From Oscillospiraceae bacterium (GTDB lineage: Bacteria > Bacillota > Clostridia > Oscillospirales > Oscillospiraceae), in assembly GCA_031255955.1 (NCBI GenBank), contig JAIRRO010000150.1:1-16201 (forward strand): a stretch of DNA of 16,201 bases, written 5' to 3'. Below, in pieces: positions 13,791 through 16,201 of this stretch. Within the stretch, counting starts at the first letter, position 1, and every line of letters starts with the position of its first letter. The notes beneath the pieces were generated by a model. That model did no database searches. It saw nothing but the letters and a program-made list of their open reading frames with translations, and was not told where the DNA came from. The position numbers and the translations under genes are program-made.

Positions 13791-13818
13791 TTACGATTTC
13801 GGCATATATTACGATTTC
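13791..13818 (-). repeat. 10-base direct repeat between cysE and cysS
   Basis: On the minus strand GAAATCGTAA occurs twice, at 13818-13809 and 13800-13791, 18 bases apart. The first copy contains the cysE stop codon TAA; the second lies just before the cysS ribosome binding site. It looks like a small duplication of the cysE 3' end and has no evident function. Confidence 0.7.
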
Positions 13819-14510
13819 AGGCGGCGTTCGTCAGATTCATCCTGCCGAACACCTTGAATGTGCGGCATATCCCGCTCCATTTCAAGCATCTTTTTTTCCA
13901 GCAGCTCAAGCTGCTCGCGCATGGCGGAAAGCTCGATAGCCACGGGGTCCGCCATATTCACCTGATCCAGCTCAGAGGCGAAGTCCGGCTTTTGCCCCGC
14001 TATGCGAACCACCCGCGCCGGTACGCCCACGGCTGTGGAATCCGGCGGAATTTCCTTCAGCACAACGGCACCCGCCGCGATGCGGGCGTTATCCCCCACC
14101 TTGAAGGGACCCAAAACCTTTGCCCCCGCGCCGATTAAAACATTGTTGCCTATTGTCGGGTGGCGCTTGCCGGAGTCCTTGCCCGTGCCGCCGAGCGTAA
14201 CGCCTTGATACAGCAGCACATCGTCGCCCAGCTCCGCTGTTTCACCGATTATTATTCCCGTGCCGTGGTCTATGACAAAGCGGCGACCTATAACCGCGCC
14301 GGGATGAATTTCGATGCCCGTGACGAAGCGCGACCACTGGCTCACCGCGCGCGCCAAAAAATACCGACGATGCTTATACAGCCAGTGCGCCGCCTTGTGA
14401 CTTATATATGCGTATATGCCGGGGTAGAGCAAAAAGATCTCAAGCCCGCTTCTTGCCGCCGGGTCACGTTGCTTATACGCGCGAATCGTCTCGCGCAAGC
14501 CGTCAAACAT
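13809..14510 (-). CDS. cysE: serine O-acetyltransferase
   Basis: CysE transfers an acetyl group from acetyl-CoA to L-serine, giving O-acetylserine, the precursor of cysteine. The 233-residue product has the N-terminal helical region (FDGLRETIRAYKQRDPAARS) and the left-handed beta-helix of hexapeptide repeats from about residue 66. It carries the active-site stretch IEIHPGAVIG, then DHGTGIIIGE with H82 as the likely catalytic His. It also has YQGVTLGGTGK, the CoA/serine-site RHP (116-118), GAGAKVLG and the end motif GVPARVV. The last 50 residues form a charged helix, longer than the C terminus of the enterobacterial enzyme, as I recall for some Bacillota. AAGGAAGG sits six bases before the ATG. 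It is 80 bases downstream of the flavodoxin and 40 bases before cysS. Identification is secure. Confidence 0.96.
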   Translation of the reverse strand: MFDGLRETIRAYKQRDPAARSGLEIFLLYPGIYAYISHKAAHWLYKHRRYFLARAVSQWSRFVTGIEIHPGAVIGRRFVIDHGTGIIIGETAELGDDVLLYQGVTLGGTGKDSGKRHPTIGNNVLIGAGAKVLGPFKVGDNARIAAGAVVLKEIPPDSTAVGVPARVVRIAGQKPDFASELDQVNMADPVAIELSAMREQLELLEKKMLEMERDMPHIQGVRQDESDERRLKS

Positions 14511-14590
14511 CGCGCGCCTTCCTTTCCGGCGGAATCTGCAGCACTCATACGCTCATCCCCTTTCAGTGGTAGCCAAATTAAGTAGCCGCC

Positions 14591-14980
14591 TTACAGCAGC
14601 CCGATTTCTGTGAGCCACGCGCGCACGCTGCCCTCCGCGCCGTCCGCCTCCGCGCCCTTGATGGCGAAGCAGGCTTTTACATCGGAGCTCGGGCACAGCG
14701 CCGTAATATCGGTGGCGATATTCTGCAAGCCGCCCATACCGTGCGTGCAAAACGGCACGACAGTTTTACCCGATAAATCGCAGCTGCCGAGAAAACCCTT
14801 TACATCGGGCGTTGCCGTGCCGCTCCAGTTCGGGGTGCCGATAAACACGGTGTCGAAATCCGCGAGGCTGACGCTCTCCGCGACGGATGCCATCTCCCCG
14901 CACACGGCTTTTTGGATCATATCCGCGATTTTTTTCGTGTTCCCCGACTGCGAATGATAGATTATAATACTTTTGCTCAT
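14591..14980 (-). CDS. short-chain flavodoxin-family protein
   Basis: This is a small cytoplasmic FMN-binding electron carrier. The 129-residue length fits a short single-domain flavodoxin. The FMN phosphate loop is clear at the N terminus: IIIYHSQSGNTKKIA, with SQSGNT at about residues 10-15. The second loop is FIGTPNWSGTATPDVKGFL, where the Trp could stack on the flavin, and the third is VVPFCTHGMGGLQNIATDI. This GTPNWSGT/THGMGG pattern is typical of clostridial flavodoxins annotated next to reductase or iron genes, but no partner reductase is seen here. A GGAGGA ribosome binding site lies upstream, and the gene has its own promoter (15016-15044). Electron donor and acceptor are unknown. 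Since cysE and cysS follow, read-through into them is possible. Confidence 0.88.
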   Translation of the reverse strand: MSKSIIIYHSQSGNTKKIADMIQKAVCGEMASVAESVSLADFDTVFIGTPNWSGTATPDVKGFLGSCDLSGKTVVPFCTHGMGGLQNIATDITALCPSSDVKACFAIKGAEADGAEGSVRAWLTEIGLL

Positions 14981-15015
14981 AAAAGATTCCTCCGTTGATA
15001 ATATGTATTTTCAGC

Positions 15016-15044
15016 ATTCTACCACAAAGGATAACGGAATGCAA
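15016..15044 (-). promoter_or_regulatory. probable promoter of the flavodoxin gene
   Basis: On the minus strand a -35-like box TTGCAT (15044-15039) is followed by a 17-base spacer and a -10 box TAGAAT (15021-15016, five of six). Transcription would start about 29 bases before the flavodoxin ATG, leaving room for the GGAGGA ribosome binding site. The -35 match is weak, so confidence is moderate. Confidence 0.5.
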
Positions 15045-15060
15045 GCCGGGCGCGCGGCTT
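15043..15060 (-). terminator. hairpin after the membrane-protein gene
   Basis: AAGCCG and CGGCTT can pair with a six-base loop (CGCGCC on the minus strand), 17 bases after the stop of the membrane-protein gene. There is no T run after the stem, so it is at best a weak terminator. It touches the -35 box of the flavodoxin promoter. Confidence 0.3.
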
Positions 15061-15076
15061 TGCGAATGACAATCCG

Positions 15077-15703
15077 TCAATTTTTCCGGAAATACCTATA
15101 CCCCAGCGCACACGTCGGGATGATGTACGCGCACCAGACAAGCAGCACCGCAGTGCCGATGACATCGCCGCCGGGCGTCTCCGGAGTGAACAGCGGAAAC
15201 AGCGGCATAATCAGCCCTGTCAGGAAAAACACGCCGTGAATCCACAGGAGATTGCGCAAGGCTCTATCGCCCTTATCCCTCGGGTGAATCGTAAATCCGA
15301 TGAAGAAGGTGGACAGCCCCATAAATCCGTAGCCGAGCATATCATAGTTGAAAAACAGGCTGCCAAGGCGCTCAAAGCTGATTATCGACAGCGCTTCCCC
15401 GCTTAAATCGCTGTTTGTCCGCACCGTCGTCACCATCGAATAGTACACGAGGCAGACAAGAACAGCATAGACGACGGCAAACGCCACCCCGGCTATCCCC
15501 GCAGCCGTGACGCGCTTATCCTTGCACGAAACGGCGAGCGCCGACGAGAGCATAATATACGCGATGGGCAGCAGTATGCAGATAAAATAGCTGAAATACG
15601 TGGTTTTGTATTCGCTTACAAGGTCAATGACCATTGCCCCGGCGAATAGAGCCTCGCACGCCACCATACCGGCAGCGCCGACTTTTCCGATTTTAATGTT
15701 CAT
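15077..15703 (-). CDS. uncharacterised six-segment membrane protein
   Basis: I do not recognise a named family. The 208-residue product is strongly hydrophobic, with six likely membrane segments at about residues 9-30, 36-60, 66-92, 118-138, 148-172 and 178-204. The loop between segments 3 and 4 is outside or inside polar sequence (VRTNSDLSGEALSIISFERL), and a basic loop HPRDKGDRALR follows segment 4. No catalytic motif, heme-type His pair or transporter signature is evident. No ribosome binding site is seen before the ATG at 15703, and the only good promoter places transcription start at the ATG itself, so it may be leaderless. Its 3' end is 96 bases before the flavodoxin start, and the two probably have separate promoters. 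Function unknown. Confidence 0.75.
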   Translation of the reverse strand: MNIKIGKVGAAGMVACEALFAGAMVIDLVSEYKTTYFSYFICILLPIAYIMLSSALAVSCKDKRVTAAGIAGVAFAVVYAVLVCLVYYSMVTTVRTNSDLSGEALSIISFERLGSLFFNYDMLGYGFMGLSTFFIGFTIHPRDKGDRALRNLLWIHGVFFLTGLIMPLFPLFTPETPGGDVIGTAVLLVWCAYIIPTCALGYRYFRKN

Positions 15704-15709
15704 ACGCGC

Positions 15710-15738
15710 AGTATATATCGGCGGCGGGATGTTTGCAA
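15710..15738 (-). promoter_or_regulatory. probable promoter giving a leaderless transcript of the membrane-protein gene
   Basis: On the minus strand TTGCAA (15738-15733, four of six) and TATACT (15715-15710, five of six) are separated by exactly 17 bases. The -10 box ends six bases before the ATG at 15703, which puts the expected transcription start at or next to the A of the start codon. Confidence 0.55.
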
Positions 15739-15748
15739 GCGGTATTTG

Positions 15749-15769
15749 GCGGGGTGGATACTACCCCGC
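15749..15769. repeat. strong hairpin upstream of the membrane-protein gene
   Basis: GCGGGGTGG and CTACCCCGC form a nine-pair stem (one G-U on the plus strand) with a three-base loop, ATA. It lies just upstream of the -35 box of the minus-strand promoter and 31 bases before the pstS relic on the plus strand. No T run follows on either strand, so it is not a typical terminator. It could be an operator-like palindrome. Confidence 0.5.
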
Positions 15770-15800
15770 GGCGCGGCGCAGCACAACCACGGGCAGGTGC

Positions 15801-15941
15801 GGCAGCTATCCCTTTATCACAGAGCTGTACACTGTGACGAACGGACAGCCGCGCGGCAACACGAAACACCTCATCGATTGGATTTTATCCCCCCGCGGAC
15901 AGGAGATAGTAGAAAAAACGGGGTATGTCCCCATCGCTTAA
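15801..15941 (+). pseudogene. 3' relic of a PstS-type phosphate-binding protein
   Basis: The last 46 codons of this frame read GSYPFITELYTVTNGQPRGN and then a segment ending TKHLIDWILSPRGQEIVEKT, closing with GYVPIA and a stop. This is the recognisable C terminus of PstS-family phosphate ABC-transporter binding proteins, where a Tyr-Pro segment, a TNG-x-P-x-GN turn and an FIDWILSPEGQ-like helix are followed by a GYVP ending. Nothing upstream of about 15800 in this or the other frames resembles the rest of the roughly 300-residue protein; instead there is the promoter region and hairpin of the divergent membrane-protein gene. There is no start codon with a ribosome binding site at a suitable place. 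It is therefore a truncated relic. A new lipoprotein gene starts 116 bases downstream, which suggests a duplicated or replaced pstS. Confidence 0.7.
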
Positions 15942-16040
15942 GATTTTGCGCGTATTTTACACGGCGTTGCTTGTTTCCTGACACGCCCCCTCTAACATGG
16001 CTTTGGAATTCCGAAACACAAAGTATTTCAAAACTATTTT

Positions 16041-16047
16041 AAGGAGC
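16041..16047 (+). promoter_or_regulatory. ribosome binding site of the lipoprotein gene
   Basis: AAGGAGC lies nine bases before the ATG at 16057 and fixes this start. The 94 bases between it and the pstS relic are AT-richer than the surroundings and probably hold the promoter, but no clear -35/-10 pair can be pointed to. Confidence 0.7.
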
Positions 16048-16056
16048 AACCCGAAA

Positions 16057-16201
16057 ATGAAAAAAACAAGGCACCCCAACCCAGCCGTAATCCCCGCGAT
16101 TGTCGCGCTGATTATTGCCGCGCTGATGATGCTGATGATGTCATCGTGCGCATCGGAGAGGACATCTGCCCCCACCGGCGCGCCGGAGGGAGCGGCGGCG
16201 C
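16057..16201 (+). CDS. lipoprotein, 5' end only (possibly a substrate-binding protein)
   Basis: Only the first 48 codons are in the window. The N terminus is a classic lipoprotein signal: KKTRH basic start, a hydrophobic stretch from about residue 10 to 28, then the lipobox MSSC with Cys 31 as the lipidation site. After that comes a Ser/Thr/Ala/Pro/Gly-rich linker (SERTSAPTGAPEGAAA), usual for extracellular binding proteins of Gram-positive bacteria. Membrane attachment outside the cell is therefore likely. What the mature domain does cannot be seen. The pstS relic directly upstream makes an intact PstS-type phosphate-binding lipoprotein the best guess, but this is inference from position only. 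Confidence 0.75.
   Translation, partial: MKKTRHPNPAVIPAIVALIIAALMMLMMSSCASERTSAPTGAPEGAAA

Noticed and set aside
14511..14590. T-box or other riboswitch in front of cysE
   Set aside because: The gap is 80 bases, too short for a T-box with its specifier stem and terminator, and no T-box core sequence or terminator is seen.
14591..14980. Plus-strand open frame 14610-14957 as an alternative gene to the flavodoxin
   Set aside because: The minus-strand frame has the FMN loop SQSGNT, a ribosome binding site and a promoter; the plus-strand frame has none of these.
15704..15730. Exact sigma28-type -10 sequence GCCGATAT on the minus strand before the membrane-protein gene
   Set aside because: There is no TAAA box at the required distance of about 15 bases upstream, and a sigmaA-type pair with 17-base spacing overlaps it.
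15955..15985. Two TTTACAC/CTGACAC-like units about two helical turns apart, resembling PhoP sites, before the lipoprotein gene
   Set aside because: Only two weak matches are present and the usual run of units about 11 bases apart is missing; kept only as a hint.
1..16201. CRISPR array, insertion sequence, tRNA or rRNA genes
   Set aside because: No spaced direct repeats of 25-40 bases, no transposase-like frame and no tRNA- or rRNA-like sequence were seen when reading both strands.

Overview
The window is a GC-rich stretch of a bacterial chromosome. It most likely comes from a motile member of the Bacillota, class Clostridia. The reasons are the flagellar gene order flgB-flgC-fliE ... flhF-flhG-PilZ-FliA/WhiG sigma, a membrane-anchored SwrB-like gene after the sigma factor, the cysE-cysS pair, strong AGGAGG-type ribosome binding sites and sigmaA-type promoters. 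No genus can be named from this sequence alone.

Layout. Bases 2-211 are the 3' end of an RHS/YD-repeat gene entering from outside the window, followed by about 190 bases without a convincing gene. A clear sigmaA-type promoter at 398-426 then starts a tightly packed plus-strand operon that runs to 12358: flgB, flgC, fliE, fliO, fliP, fliQ, fliR, flhB, flhA, flhF, flhG, a PilZ-domain gene, a FliA/WhiG sigma gene, an unrecognised 107-codon gene and a membrane-anchored HTH/low-complexity gene. Twelve bases further on lies the end of a minus-strand group: cysS (12371-13768), cysE (13809-14510), a short flavodoxin (14591-14980) and a six-segment membrane protein (15077-15703). At the right edge a 3' relic of a PstS-type phosphate-binding protein (15801-15941) precedes the start of a plus-strand lipoprotein gene that runs off the window.

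How the genes work together. FliO helps assemble the FliP-FliQ-FliR core of the flagellar export gate. FlhB sets substrate class, FlhA is the main export channel and docking protein, FliE and FlgB/FlgC form the first axial parts built on that gate, and FlhF/FlhG set flagellar position and number. The PilZ protein probably reads cyclic di-GMP to tune motility, and the sigma factor should drive late flagellar genes. CysE makes O-acetylserine for cysteine synthesis and CysS charges tRNA-Cys, so these two form a cysteine supply-and-use pair.

The most notable points are: fliE is joined directly to fliO, with the usual fliF-to-fliN block absent; a five-copy 10-bp tandem repeat lies between fliP and fliQ; two poorly characterised proteins end the operon; a gene is predicted to give a leaderless mRNA; and a pstS relic lies next to a new lipoprotein gene. 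I did not find a clearly novel defence, mobile or RNA-guided system. The window is mainly a compact, rearranged flagellar export-gate operon.
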